A stretch of 64,000 nt of DNA from Roseateles terrae (lineage in GTDB: Bacteria; Pseudomonadota; Gammaproteobacteria; Burkholderiales; Burkholderiaceae_C): NCBI RefSeq assembly GCF_014192155.1, contig NZ_JACHXO010000009.1:124001-188000 (forward strand). Direction: 5' to 3'. Below the pieces are notes generated by a model. The model did no database searches, was not told where the DNA came from, and worked only from the letters and a program-made list of their open reading frames with translations. Shown piece after piece: positions 52,577 to 62,225 of this stretch. The first letter of the stretch is position 1, and each line of letters begins with the position of its first letter. The translations under genes and the position numbers were made by a program.

Positions 52577-53932
52577 ATGAAAAGCAAGGCGGTGTGGGTG
52601 AAGCTGGGCATCCTCTCGTTGGTCACCTTGATGCTGCTGCTGGTGCTGTCCCGCATCGGCTGGCTGGTGGATGAGCGGCAACTGCGTCAGCGGGAGGCGG
52701 TGGAGAACGTGGCGAGCTCCCAGGCGGCGGAGCAGACGCTCATCGGGCCGATGCTCTCCCGCTGGTGTGTGGAGAGCTGGGAGGAGCTGACCGGCAGCGG
52801 CGCCGACCGAAAGATGGAACGCCAACGCCGCGAATTCACGCTGATGCAGTTGCCGGCGCAGCTGTCGGTGGACGGAGACCTCAACCAGGAAACCCGCTAT
52901 CGGGGCGTGTTCAAGGTGCGCGGTTATGCCGGCCGGGTGCTGCTCAAGGCGCACTTCGCCGATTTGTCTGCGCTGGTGGCGGCCCCCGAGCATCCGGGCG
53001 GCCAGCTCACCTGTTCCGATCCGCAGATGGCCGTTTCGGTCGCGGATCCGCGCGGCCTGCAATCGGTGGACATCCGGCGTGGCAGCGATCCGCTCCCGGT
53101 CGCCTCCGGCACCGGCAACACCACCTTCCCGCGAGGACTGCGTGCGCCTTTGCGTCAGCAGGCGCTGGACCAGCCGCTGGACCTGAGCGTGGCCCTGCAG
53201 CTCTCCGGCACCACCCGCTTTGCCGTGGTGCCGGCCGCCTCGGCCACCGAGGTGCGTCTGCGCTCGGACTGGCCGCATCCGAGCTTCGGCGGCCGGTTCC
53301 TGCCGTCGCCCGGCACCCGCACGGTCGACGCCAGCGGCTTCTCGGCCGAATGGAAGGTGTCCGAGCTGGCCACCGACGCCATGGCCGATGTGATGAACGG
53401 TCAGAAGAATCTGGACACGCTGGACTTCTCGATGGTGGACCCGATCAACCCCTATGTGATGAGCGACCGCGCCATCAAGTACGGCCTGATGTTCATCGTG
53501 CTGACCTTCGTCTGTGTCGGTCTGCTGGAGCTGCTGGTCGGCCGGCGAGTGCACCCGGTGCAGTACCTGCTGGTGGGGCTGGCCATCAGCGTCTTCTTCC
53601 TGCTGCTGCTGAGCTTGTCGGAACATCTGAGCTTTGGACTGTCCTATGGCGCGGCGGCGGCGGCAGTGGTGAGCCTGCTCAGCTTCTACGGGATGTGGAT
53701 GTTGCACCACCGCGGGCAGGGTCTCGCTTTCGGTGCGTTGGTCGCCCTGCTGTATGGCGCGCTCTATGTGGTGCTGATCCAGGAACAGACGGCCCTGCTG
53801 ATCGGCGCGCTGCTGCTCTTCAGTGTGCTGGCCCTGGTGATGGTGCTGACCCGTCGCATCGACTGGTACGGATTGCAGGAGCAGATCGGGACCCCTCCGG
53901 AAACGCCGTTCGGCGTTCCTGCACGGCGCTGA
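52577..53932 (+). CDS. creD: Inner membrane protein CreD
   Basis: A 451-residue CreD-family protein: an N-terminal membrane helix (residues ~9-30), a periplasmic domain of ~260 residues (RYRGVFKVRGYAGRV typical), then about five membrane segments. In other bacteria it is the main CreBC target and affects envelope integrity and beta-lactam response. Last gene of creBCD. Confidence 0.92.
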   Translation: MKSKAVWVKLGILSLVTLMLLLVLSRIGWLVDERQLRQREAVENVASSQAAEQTLIGPMLSRWCVESWEELTGSGADRKMERQRREFTLMQLPAQLSVDGDLNQETRYRGVFKVRGYAGRVLLKAHFADLSALVAAPEHPGGQLTCSDPQMAVSVADPRGLQSVDIRRGSDPLPVASGTGNTTFPRGLRAPLRQQALDQPLDLSVALQLSGTTRFAVVPAASATEVRLRSDWPHPSFGGRFLPSPGTRTVDASGFSAEWKVSELATDAMADVMNGQKNLDTLDFSMVDPINPYVMSDRAIKYGLMFIVLTFVCVGLLELLVGRRVHPVQYLLVGLAISVFFLLLLSLSEHLSFGLSYGAAAAAVVSLLSFYGMWMLHHRGQGLAFGALVALLYGALYVVLIQEQTALLIGALLLFSVLALVMVLTRRIDWYGLQEQIGTPPETPFGVPARR

Positions 53933-54018
53933 CGGCGTCTCAGGGCCAACGCCCTTGCCGACCTGCGCCGCATGCGCCAGCATCAGGCGCAGGACAACAG
54001 GCCCGTCGGGCAGGCACC

Positions 54019-55695
54019 ATGCGAGACCACAATGGAGACGCGCAGTTCGACTACATCATCATCGGTGCCGGCACGGCGGGCTGCCTGCTCGCCAACCGGC
54101 TGAGCGCCGATCCTTCCAAGCGAGTGCTGCTGCTGGAGGCGGGGGGCAAGGATGACTATCACTGGATCCACATTCCGGTGGGCTACCTCTACTGCATCGG
54201 CAACCCCCGCACCGACTGGCTGTTCAAGACCGAGCCGGATGCGGGCCTGAACGGCCGCAGCCTGCGGTATCCCCGCGGCAAGGTGCTGGGCGGCTGCTCC
54301 AGCATCAACGGCATGATCTACATGCGGGGACAGTCGCGCGACTACGACGGCTGGGCCGCACTCACCGGCGACAACGCCTGGCGCTGGGACGCGGTGCTGC
54401 CCTTCTTCAAGCGCCATGAAAACCACTGGCGGCTGGACGAGGGGGCGGAGCGACCGGCCGGCTTCGATGCTCGTCACCACGGTCACGGCGGCGAATGGCG
54501 GGTGGAGAAGCAGCGGCTGCGCTGGGCGGTGCTGGATGCCTTCGCCGCAGCGGCGCAGGAGGCCGGCATTCCGGCAACCTGTGACTTCAACACCGGCAAC
54601 AACGAAGGCGTGGGCTACTTCGAGGTCAACCAGCGCGGCGGCTGGCGCTGGAACACGGCCAAGGCCTTCCTGCGTCCGACCTGCATGGCGCGGCCCAACT
54701 TCGAAATGTGGACCGGCGTGCAGGCCCAGCGCCTGCTGCTCTCCGAAGGCGGACCCGACGGCCGCAGCCGTTGCGACGGGGTGGAGGTGCGCACGCCGCA
54801 GGGCGTGGAGTCCGCATGGCTCGCGCCCGGCGGTGAGGTGCTGCTGGCGGCGGGGGCGATCGGATCGCCGCAGTTGCTGCAGCTCTCCGGACTCGGCCCG
54901 GCGGCGGCGCTGCAGGATCTGGGCATTGAGGTGCAGCGCGAGCTGCCCGGGGTGGGGGCCAATCTGCAGGACCATCTGCAGATCCGCGCCGTCTTCAAGG
55001 TGCAGGACGTCAGCACCCTCAACACGCTGGCTGGCAGCTGGTTCGGCAAGGCCCGCATCGGCCTGGAATACGCGCTGAAACGCAGTGGCCCGATGAGCAT
55101 GGCGCCGTCGCAGCTCGGCGCATTTGCACGCAGTTCACCGCAGAAGGACTGGCCGGACCTGCAGTATCACGTGCAGCCCTTGTCACTGGAGGCCTTCGGG
55201 GAGCCGCTGCACGGCTTCAATGCGTTCACCGCCAGCGTCTGCAACCTCAATCCCACCAGCCGAGGCACGGTGCGGCTGCGCAGCCGGGACCCGGCGGACG
55301 CGCCGCGCATCGCGCCCAACTATCTCAGCACCGATGCCGACCGGCAGGTGGCCGCGGAAAGCCTGCGCCTGACCCGGCGCATCGTCGCGCAGCCGTCGCT
55401 CTCGCGTTATCGGCCGGAGGAATACAAGCCCGGGCCGCAGTACCAGACCGATGAGGAACTGGCCCGGTTGGCGGGGGACATCGCCACCACCATCTTCCAT
55501 CCGGTGGGCACCTGCCGCATGGGGCGGGAGGACGATCCCCACGCGGTGGTGGACAGCCGCCTGCGGGTGCGCGGCGTGTCGGGGCTGCGGGTGATCGATG
55601 CGAGCGTCATGCCCACGATCACCAGCGGCAACACGAATTCGCCGACGCTGATGATCGCGGAGCGGGCGGCCGCCTGGTTGCGTGAGGGGGACTGA
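54019..55695 (+). CDS. GMC-family FAD oxidoreductase (choline dehydrogenase-like)
   Basis: A 558-residue flavoprotein. The FAD motif GAGTAGCLLANRL lies near residue 16, the GMC signature GKVLGGCSSINGMIYMRG near residue 90, and GEVLLAAGAIGSPQLLQLSG near residue 275. The C-terminal HPVGTCRMG and NTNSPTLMIAERAA carry the usual catalytic His and Asn region. It oxidises an alcohol; the substrate is unknown. ATG 54019 matches the family start, although the frame is open far upstream through creD. Confidence 0.92.
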   Translation: MRDHNGDAQFDYIIIGAGTAGCLLANRLSADPSKRVLLLEAGGKDDYHWIHIPVGYLYCIGNPRTDWLFKTEPDAGLNGRSLRYPRGKVLGGCSSINGMIYMRGQSRDYDGWAALTGDNAWRWDAVLPFFKRHENHWRLDEGAERPAGFDARHHGHGGEWRVEKQRLRWAVLDAFAAAAQEAGIPATCDFNTGNNEGVGYFEVNQRGGWRWNTAKAFLRPTCMARPNFEMWTGVQAQRLLLSEGGPDGRSRCDGVEVRTPQGVESAWLAPGGEVLLAAGAIGSPQLLQLSGLGPAAALQDLGIEVQRELPGVGANLQDHLQIRAVFKVQDVSTLNTLAGSWFGKARIGLEYALKRSGPMSMAPSQLGAFARSSPQKDWPDLQYHVQPLSLEAFGEPLHGFNAFTASVCNLNPTSRGTVRLRSRDPADAPRIAPNYLSTDADRQVAAESLRLTRRIVAQPSLSRYRPEEYKPGPQYQTDEELARLAGDIATTIFHPVGTCRMGREDDPHAVVDSRLRVRGVSGLRVIDASVMPTITSGNTNSPTLMIAERAAAWLREGD

Positions 55696-55712
55696 GCCCC
55701 TCAGGCGTGCGC

Positions 55713-57089
55713 TCAAGCGGCGAAGCGCTCTTCCAGATACGCCAGCAGGGTGCGGATGGTCTGCGCTTCGCCGCCCACCGGACGGCCGGGGCGGGACACA
55801 TCGTTCCAGGCAAACAGGTCCAGGTGCAGCCAGTCCTGCTGCTCGGGCACGAAGGCGTCCAGGAACAGCGCGGCATTGATGGCACCGGCCAGCGCGCTGC
55901 GGCCGGTGTTGACGATGTCGCCGATGCTGGAAGCAATGCCTTCCTTGTAGGGCGACCACAGCGGCATGTGCCACATCGGGTCGTCCAGTTTGAAGCCCAG
56001 GTCCATCAGGTCACGGGCGGTGTCGGTATGACGCGCGAACAGGGCCGGCAGCTGGGCGCCCAGGGCGATGCGGGCCGCACCGGTCAGGGTGGCCATGTCG
56101 ATGATCAGCTCGGGCTTGAACTCGGCGGCATAGGCCAGCGCATCGCACAGGATCACGCGGCCTTCGGCATCGGTGTTGCCGATCTCGATGTGCAGGCCGG
56201 CGCGGGTCTTGATGACGTCGCCCGGACGGTAGGCATTGCCCGCGATGGCGTTTTCCACCGCGGGGATCAGCACCTGCAGGCGCACCGGCAGCTTCAGCGC
56301 CATGATCAGCGTGGCCAGGCCCAGCACGTTCGCGGCGCCGCCCATGTCCTTCTTCATCTGGCGCATGCCATCGGCGGGCTTGATGTCCAGGCCACCGGTG
56401 TCGAAGCACACGCCCTTGCCGACCAGCGTCAGGCGGGGATGCTTGTCGCTGCCCCAGTTCATCTCGATCAGTCGCGGCGCGCGGGTGCTGGCGCGACCGA
56501 CGGCATGGATGGCGGGGAAGTTCTTCTTCTGCAGGTCGTCACCGACCACTTCCTTGAACTTGGCGCCGTGCTGCTTGCCCACCACGGCGGCCGCACGGGA
56601 GAGTTCTTCCGGGCCCATGTGTTCGGCCGGGGTGTTCACCAGGTCACGCACGGCACTGATGGCGGTGGCCAGGGCCAGGCCGCGCTGGCCGTCCGGGCTG
56701 GTCTTGACCAGCAGCTGGGCCGGGGCACGCTTGCGGGCCTTGTACAGGTCGAAGGCATAGCAGCCCAGTTCCCAGGACAGCGCGGCGGCTTCGTCCTGCA
56801 GCTTCAGGCCTTCGGGCGACAGGGTGTAGTTGCCTTCCGGCAGCGCCATCGGCAGGGCCGACAGCGCGTAGGGATGGGCCGCATGGGCCACGCCCGCAAA
56901 CACCTGGGCCAGCTTGCCGTCTTCGCCGGGGACCAGTGCGAAGGTGTCCGGCGCGGCGCTGAACCCCAGCGTGTTCAGCCATTGCTGGGTGCGTTTGGGC
57001 AACTGGGGCGCCAGTGCCTGATAAGCAGCGCGATCCAGCGCCAGGATGGGCGTGGCGCGGGCCACCGAACTCTTGAATTGGACGTTCAT
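55713..57089 (-). CDS. M17-family leucyl aminopeptidase
   Basis: A 458-residue enzyme with the M17 signature NTDAEGRVILCDAL near residue 307 and metal site KGVCFDTGGLDIKP near residue 230. It removes N-terminal residues from peptides using two metal ions; as in this family it should be a hexamer. Closer to PepB than PepA in length. It converges on the GMC gene. Confidence 0.92.
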   Translation of the reverse strand: MNVQFKSSVARATPILALDRAAYQALAPQLPKRTQQWLNTLGFSAAPDTFALVPGEDGKLAQVFAGVAHAAHPYALSALPMALPEGNYTLSPEGLKLQDEAAALSWELGCYAFDLYKARKRAPAQLLVKTSPDGQRGLALATAISAVRDLVNTPAEHMGPEELSRAAAVVGKQHGAKFKEVVGDDLQKKNFPAIHAVGRASTRAPRLIEMNWGSDKHPRLTLVGKGVCFDTGGLDIKPADGMRQMKKDMGGAANVLGLATLIMALKLPVRLQVLIPAVENAIAGNAYRPGDVIKTRAGLHIEIGNTDAEGRVILCDALAYAAEFKPELIIDMATLTGAARIALGAQLPALFARHTDTARDLMDLGFKLDDPMWHMPLWSPYKEGIASSIGDIVNTGRSALAGAINAALFLDAFVPEQQDWLHLDLFAWNDVSRPGRPVGGEAQTIRTLLAYLEERFAA

Positions 57090-57331
57090 CGACTTGCCGT
57101 TGGGCTAGGAAGGGGAGGCCCGGTAGGGCCCGTAAGGGGCGAATTCTCCCCCGGAGGCGCCCGCCGGACATCAGTCACCTGCGGCAGGTGCGAGGGACAA
57201 CGGTTCCGGACCCGGTCTGGTGGACGCCGGACCGCACCGGCGGGCGGCTGGCGGATCAGCGGGGCGCGCCTGAATGCAAAGAGAAGGCGGCGTGCGGACC
57301 TGGCACGGCGCTCAGGGGAGTCAAGGTGGGG

Positions 57332-57841
57332 TCAGACCGACTGGCGCAGGCGAGTCAGCAGGGCCTGTGCGGCGGCGGCGGTGCCGGCCGGAGCCGAGGT
57401 GCTGGCGGCGCTCATGGCGGGATTGTCGACGGCGGCCTGGACCAGCCGCTGGGCGGCACCCGGCTGCGGCAGCACCGGGCCGATGAAACACAGGTGGTCC
57501 CGCTGGCCGATCAGCAGGGTGGGGAAGGTTTCCACCTCCAGGTCGTCCACCAGTTCGGAATCGTCCTCAATGTCCACCCAGACGAACCGGGCGTCCGGGA
57601 ACTGCTGGCGGAGCTGGGCGAAATCGTCGTGGTAGCCGTCGCAGACCCGGCACCAGCCCGCGCAGAGGCAGGCCACCAGCAGGTCTTCCGTGCTCCGGGC
57701 GGCGCTTGTGGCCGGGGCGGGCGATCGGGAAGGGGAGGGAGAAGGCGTGGGGGCAGGCGCCGCGGCGAATGCAGCAGGCGCCTCGACGGTCGCGCCGGCA
57801 AGCGCGTCGGAAGACTGGGGGGCGGGAGCGGAAACGGCCAT
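57332..57841 (-). CDS. Thioredoxin-like protein
   Basis: A 169-residue protein. After an Ala/Pro/Ser-rich N-terminus (~50 residues) comes a thioredoxin fold with WCRVC as redox site and VETFPTLLIG with the cis-Pro. The N-terminus has no clear signal peptide from ATG 57841. Start is uncertain because the frame is open to 57904. It may reduce or sense thiols; partner unknown. Confidence 0.8.
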   Translation of the reverse strand: MAVSAPAPQSSDALAGATVEAPAAFAAAPAPTPSPSPSRSPAPATSAARSTEDLLVACLCAGWCRVCDGYHDDFAQLRQQFPDARFVWVDIEDDSELVDDLEVETFPTLLIGQRDHLCFIGPVLPQPGAAQRLVQAAVDNPAMSAASTSAPAGTAAAAQALLTRLRQSV

Positions 57842-58176
57842 GGCGGCAAGCTTAGCCAGAAACCGGAGCGGTTGTCGGAGGATTGCCGTCCGACCCTCGA
57901 TCACGCCTGGAGGCCCGTGGCGGCGGGGCCACTCTCCTGGCGTGTGCGGTTCGATATTCGGTCACCCGCGCGGGAGCCGTTCAGCCGCCCGCCGGCCCGT
58001 CGGCCCTCCCAACGGCGCGCCGTCGGTGTCCCGGTCCTGTGATCGTGACCTTTGCAACATTTCGGTGCATTTTCAGCCCCAGGGAAATGTGTAGTGCCTG
58101 TCAACGGGGCGTGAGGGCCATGCGTTGTCTGCCCAAAGCGGTCATAACCCGCTCGGAAGCCAGAAGGTCCAAGACC
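57842..58176. other. Intergenic stretch upstream of the thioredoxin-like and small basic genes
   Basis: About 335 bases without a credible gene. AGAAGG near 58162 serves the small protein that follows. I see no clear promoter, repeat or RNA gene. Confidence 0.4.
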
Positions 58177-58338
58177 ATGATGAAGTCCCAACTCCGTACC
58201 GATACCCAGACTCGCCGTGCCCCGCTGCCCGAATGGCAGAACGACAAGGGCCGCAAGCACGAAGCCTTTGAAGTCGCCAGCCTCGGCTGCGACCGTCGCA
58301 GCGTCGCCCGCGCCCTGCGCTTCGACCGCAAGCGCTGA
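58177..58338 (+). CDS. Small basic protein of unknown function
   Basis: A 53-residue protein starting MMKSQLRTDTQTRR and ending ARALRFDRKR, with AGAAGG ten bases before the first ATG. It is hydrophilic, with no membrane segment. I do not recognise a family; the clean start and clear separation from neighbours make it a reasonable small gene. Confidence 0.5.
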   Translation: MMKSQLRTDTQTRRAPLPEWQNDKGRKHEAFEVASLGCDRRSVARALRFDRKR

Positions 58339-58484
58339 GCCATGCCTGTGCCGGGCCGGAAGGAGTTCCCTTCCGCCCCGGCCGGCGGCAAGCCCACGCT
58401 TGCCGACCCGCCCGGCAGCCCTGGATCGGGCCCACGCGCTGTCTTTGATGCCGCAGCAGGGCGTCCCAGACCCTGTTTGAGCGC

Positions 58485-60893
58485 TCAGCCCGCTTCGTCC
58501 CCGTCATCCATCAGCGGCGCCAGCAGGCGCTCGATGTCCGCGGGACTGAATTTTGCCAGCACTTCTCCGTCATCCCGGCCCAGCAGTCCGTCTGCCAGGG
58601 CCTGTTTGCGCTGCTGAAGTTCCAGCATCCGCTCCTCGATGCTGCCCTCGATCACCAATTGATGCACAAACACCGGCCGGGTTTGGCCGATCCGGTGGGC
58701 CCGGGCCATCGCCTGGGCGTCCACCGCCGGATTCCACCAGGGGTCCACCTGGAGGACGGTGTCCGCAGCGGTCAGGGTCAGGCCCACGCCGCCGGCCTTG
58801 AGGCTCACCAGCATCACCGGGACCTCGCCGGCCTGAAAGCGCTGCACCACCTCCCCGCGCTGGGAGGCCGGCGTGTCCCCGGTCAGGCTCAGCCAGGCGA
58901 TACCGGCCTCATTCATCGCGTCCCGGATCAGCCCCAGCATGCCGGTGAACTGCGAAAACACCAGCAGGCGCCGCCCTTCGGCCACCATCGCGGGCACCTC
59001 GCGCCGCAACCAGTCCAGCTTGGCCGCTTCCATGCCGGGTGGCGGCGTCAGGCCCGGGACCAGTCGCGGGTCACAGCAGACCTGCCGCAGCTTCAGCATC
59101 GCGTCCAGCACCGACATCAAGCCGTCCCCGAACATCTTCTCCCGCGCCAGGACCCGGCGCACCAGATGGTCGGCGCCAATCCGCACACTCTCGTACAGCT
59201 GTCGTTGGCGTCCTTGCAGCGGGATGCGCTGGGTGACCACGGTGAGCGGCGGCAGCTCCGGCGCCACGTCCTCCTTCAGACGCCGCAGGATGAAGGGCCG
59301 CACCAGTTGCGCCAGTTGCCGCGCCCGCGCCAGGCTGCCGGACTGCTCGATCGGTTTGCGCCAGTGCCGGGCAAATTCCCGGCTGTCGCCCAGGTAGCCG
59401 GGCAGCAGGAAATCGAACTGCGTCCACAGCTCACCCAGGTGGTTCTCCAGCGGGGTGCCGGTCAGCACCAGCCGCTGGTCGGCCGTCAGGCGCCGCAGCG
59501 CGCGGGCGGCCCGGGACCGGGGGTTCTTCACCGCCTGCGCCTCGTCCACCACCAGCACACTGAAGCGGTGACGAGACAGTGCCCGCAATTCCCGCCACAC
59601 CAGCCCGTAACTGCACAGCAGCACATCGGTCTGCCCCAGGGCGGACAGCACCTCGCTGCGGTCCCCAGGCGGTGCGAAGCTGGCCACCCGCAGGCCGGGG
59701 GCGACCCGCGCCGACTCCTGCGCCCAGTTGAACATCAGGGAGGTCGGCGCGACCACCAGTGCCGGCGCGGTCAGCCGGCCGGCCTGTTTCTGCACCCACA
59801 GATGCGCCAGCGCCTGCGCCGTCTTGCCCAGGCCCATGTCGTCGGCGAGGATGCCACCAAGACCATGCGCGGCCAGGTATTGCAGCCAGGCCAGGCCGTG
59901 ACGCTGATAAGGGCGCAGCTGCAGTCCCAGCCCCGGGGGCTCGTCCACCGGCGCCGGCGGCCCGGCGTCTTGCAGCCGAGTCCATAGATCCCGCAGCGCC
60001 TGCGCGCCGTGCAGGTGCCAGCGGCTGTCGGGGCCGTCCATCAGCGAGAGGCGGGCGGCCTGCCAGGAGGTGAGTGCCAGGGGCGCGCGGCGGGAGCGCT
60101 GGGCCACCAGCACTTCCAGCAGCGTCGTCATCAACTGCTTGAGTGGTGCCGCCGGGGTGTGCAGACGTTTACCGCCCGGCGCCCGTAAGCTGACGATGGC
60201 GTCGTCATCCATCAGGCTGAGCGCTTCGGGAGACATCCAGCGCCGATCCTTGCGGATCAGGTCCCAGATCATCGGGGCCAGATCGACCCGTTGCCCCTGC
60301 ACCATCACGCCCAGGCTGAGCAGCCAGGCGCCCTTGCGTCGCGACAGCGCCAGGGCGGGCATGCGGTCCTGGTCGCGGTCCTGCTCCGAAGAGGCCTCGC
60401 CGTCTGCGGGCACCGCCTCCAGTTCCCAGCTGTCGATCGACTGGCTGTGGTGGGGGAAGCCGGGGGCGATCTCCACCTCCCACCCCGCTTCGCGCAAGCG
60501 GGGCACGTCTTCAGCGGCGAAGTCGGCGAACTGATCTTCCCTTTCCAGGCTCCAGCTGGGCGTGAGCGCCTGACCGAAGCCGGCGCCGCGCCATTGCAGC
60601 ATCTCGGGATCGACCGAATGCAGGGCCAGGGCGGCCCACTGCTCCCGATGGTCGGCCCGGGTGGGCGCCTGCAGCAGACGGATCAGCGTGACGCTGTCAC
60701 CCCGCGGGCCGAACTTGCCGTGCGGACGCATGCCCAGCAGGCCGTCGCCGCGCGAGTAGGTGCGAAGCAGCAGTTGAGGCGCGGGCGCCGGCGCCTGGCC
60801 GCGCGGGGGCTGCGCCGATGGATCAGGCGCAGGATCAGAGGCTCGATCAGAGGAGCGGTCGAGGCGGCGGGAAGGTGTCATGAAGCGGCCCAT
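58485..60893 (-). CDS. SNF2-family DEAD/DEAH-box helicase
   Basis: A ~802-residue SNF2 ATPase. Motif I ADDMGLGKTAQALAHL near residue 355, motif II VVDEAQAVKN near 450, and the C-terminal helicase motifs VFSQFTGMLG, LVSLKAGGVGLTLTAAD and ARAHRIGQTRPV are all intact. The N-terminal ~300 residues are family-specific. Such proteins move along or remodel DNA-protein complexes, often in repair or transcription recycling. ATG 60893 or 60881 may start it; neither has a good ribosome site. Confidence 0.9.
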   Translation of the reverse strand: MGRFMTPSRRLDRSSDRASDPAPDPSAQPPRGQAPAPAPQLLLRTYSRGDGLLGMRPHGKFGPRGDSVTLIRLLQAPTRADHREQWAALALHSVDPEMLQWRGAGFGQALTPSWSLEREDQFADFAAEDVPRLREAGWEVEIAPGFPHHSQSIDSWELEAVPADGEASSEQDRDQDRMPALALSRRKGAWLLSLGVMVQGQRVDLAPMIWDLIRKDRRWMSPEALSLMDDDAIVSLRAPGGKRLHTPAAPLKQLMTTLLEVLVAQRSRRAPLALTSWQAARLSLMDGPDSRWHLHGAQALRDLWTRLQDAGPPAPVDEPPGLGLQLRPYQRHGLAWLQYLAAHGLGGILADDMGLGKTAQALAHLWVQKQAGRLTAPALVVAPTSLMFNWAQESARVAPGLRVASFAPPGDRSEVLSALGQTDVLLCSYGLVWRELRALSRHRFSVLVVDEAQAVKNPRSRAARALRRLTADQRLVLTGTPLENHLGELWTQFDFLLPGYLGDSREFARHWRKPIEQSGSLARARQLAQLVRPFILRRLKEDVAPELPPLTVVTQRIPLQGRQRQLYESVRIGADHLVRRVLAREKMFGDGLMSVLDAMLKLRQVCCDPRLVPGLTPPPGMEAAKLDWLRREVPAMVAEGRRLLVFSQFTGMLGLIRDAMNEAGIAWLSLTGDTPASQRGEVVQRFQAGEVPVMLVSLKAGGVGLTLTAADTVLQVDPWWNPAVDAQAMARAHRIGQTRPVFVHQLVIEGSIEERMLELQQRKQALADGLLGRDDGEVLAKFSPADIERLLAPLMDDGDEAG

Positions 60894-60923
60894 TGTCCTG
60901 CGCCTGCGCAGGCGGTGGCGCAA

Positions 60924-61367
60924 GTGCTCCTGAACCCGGTTTGTGGCGCGTCATCCACGTCCCGGATGACCCCACCCCTTCATGAAGGGGGTATGACACC
61001 CCCCTGTAACGCTGTGCGAGACACGCCCAGGATCCAGAAGCGTGCGGCGGGCGGTGTTCGCATCGTCATGATTGACGGTCTTTCACCCGCAAGTAAGCGC
61101 AGGCCAACCAGCCCAACTTGGTGCATTCCCCAAGTGAAAACCCCAAGTGCGTGCATGGATTCACCGTCCTACGATCCAACCCACTCGACGTGACCGCTGT
61201 GCGAATGGTGGTTGCCTACGGGGGCTGAGGAGACAAACAAATCAGAACCAACACCAACGAAATGCGGTGACACTGTCACAATTCGCGGGCACCTGGGACC
61301 AGGTGCCCGCTTTGTTTTTGTGGCCCGACTTTCCTGGTTTGCGGCCCGCTCCTGCGAGTCGCTTCTG
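60924..61367. other. Long intergenic region with a terminator but no visible gene
   Basis: A 444-base region between divergent genes. It includes a G-rich/C-rich inverted element near 60984-61006, a weak promoter-like TTGACG near 61072 and a strong terminator at 61285-61319 that no upstream gene in the same direction explains. A small non-coding RNA is possible. Confidence 0.4.
61285..61319 (+). terminator. Strong rho-independent terminator upstream of the TauE/SafE gene
   Basis: GCGGGCACCT (61285-61294) and AGGTGCCCGC (61301-61310) form a perfect 10-base stem with a 6-base loop, then TTTGTTTTT. It is 48 bases before the permease ATG with no plus-strand gene before it. Confidence 0.85.
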
Positions 61368-62129
61368 ATGATCGAGCTTTTGACCGTGGCGCTGGCCTCG
61401 CTGCTGGCCGGCTTTGTGGATGCCGTGGTCGGCGGCGGCGGGCTGGTGCTGGTGCCGGCCCTGTTCAGCACCTACCCCAATGCCCCCCCGGCCACGCTGT
61501 TTGGCACCAACAAGGGCGCTTCGATCTGGGGCACCGCCTGGGCCACCCATCAATACGCCAAGCGGGTCTCGTTGCCCTGGCTGGCACTGCTGCCCGCTGC
61601 GGCGGCGGCGCTTGCGGGCAGCTTCTGCGGCGCTTGGGCGGTGACGCAGGTGGATCCGTCCGGCCTGCGCAAGGCCCTGCCGGTCATCTTGCTGGCCGTC
61701 CTGCTCTACACGCTGGCCAAGAAGGATCTGGGCCGGGTGCATGCACCGCGTCACACGCTCCAGGCGCAGGCCGGCATTGCCGCGCTGATCGGCGTGGTCA
61801 TCGGCTTTTATGACGGCTTCTTCGGTCCGGGCACCGGCAGCTTCTTCGTCTTCCTGTTCGTGCGCCTGTTGGGCTTCGACTTCCTCCACGCCTCCGCCAC
61901 CGCCAAGCTGCTCAATACGGCCACCAATGGAGCCGCCCTGGTGCTGTTTGCCAGCAAGGGGCATGTCTGGTGGCACATCGCCGCCGTGATGGCGGTGGCC
62001 AATGTGGCCGGCAGCCTGGTGGGCACGCGGATGGCCCTGGCCCGGGGCGCCGGCTTCGTGCGGGGCATGTTCGTCGCGGTCGTGTCTCTGCTGATCCTCA
62101 AGACCGGTTACGACGCGTTCTTGCGCTGA
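61368..62129 (+). CDS. TauE/SafE (TSUP) family permease
   Basis: A 253-residue membrane protein with about eight helices. AGFVDAVVGGGGLVLVPAL near residue 14 and GFYDGFFGPGTGSFFVFLFV near residue 145 are the paired TSUP motifs. Relatives move sulfite, sulfonates or other organic anions across the inner membrane. ATG 61368 begins the first helix; the open frame upstream crosses the terminator and is not coding. Confidence 0.9.
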   Translation: MIELLTVALASLLAGFVDAVVGGGGLVLVPALFSTYPNAPPATLFGTNKGASIWGTAWATHQYAKRVSLPWLALLPAAAAALAGSFCGAWAVTQVDPSGLRKALPVILLAVLLYTLAKKDLGRVHAPRHTLQAQAGIAALIGVVIGFYDGFFGPGTGSFFVFLFVRLLGFDFLHASATAKLLNTATNGAALVLFASKGHVWWHIAAVMAVANVAGSLVGTRMALARGAGFVRGMFVAVVSLLILKTGYDAFLR

Positions 62130-62225
62130 ACTGATTCTGCGGCCCTCGCGCTGACTTCCGCCAAAGGCGGGATGACGTGACAAGGGCCACTCGCTATACC
62201 ATTGGACAAACAACCTGTATCTGCC

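Noticed and set aside
52765-54018. N-terminal extension of the GMC oxidoreductase across creD
   Set aside because: The frame is open but overlaps creD entirely and has no similarity; the family start is at 54019.
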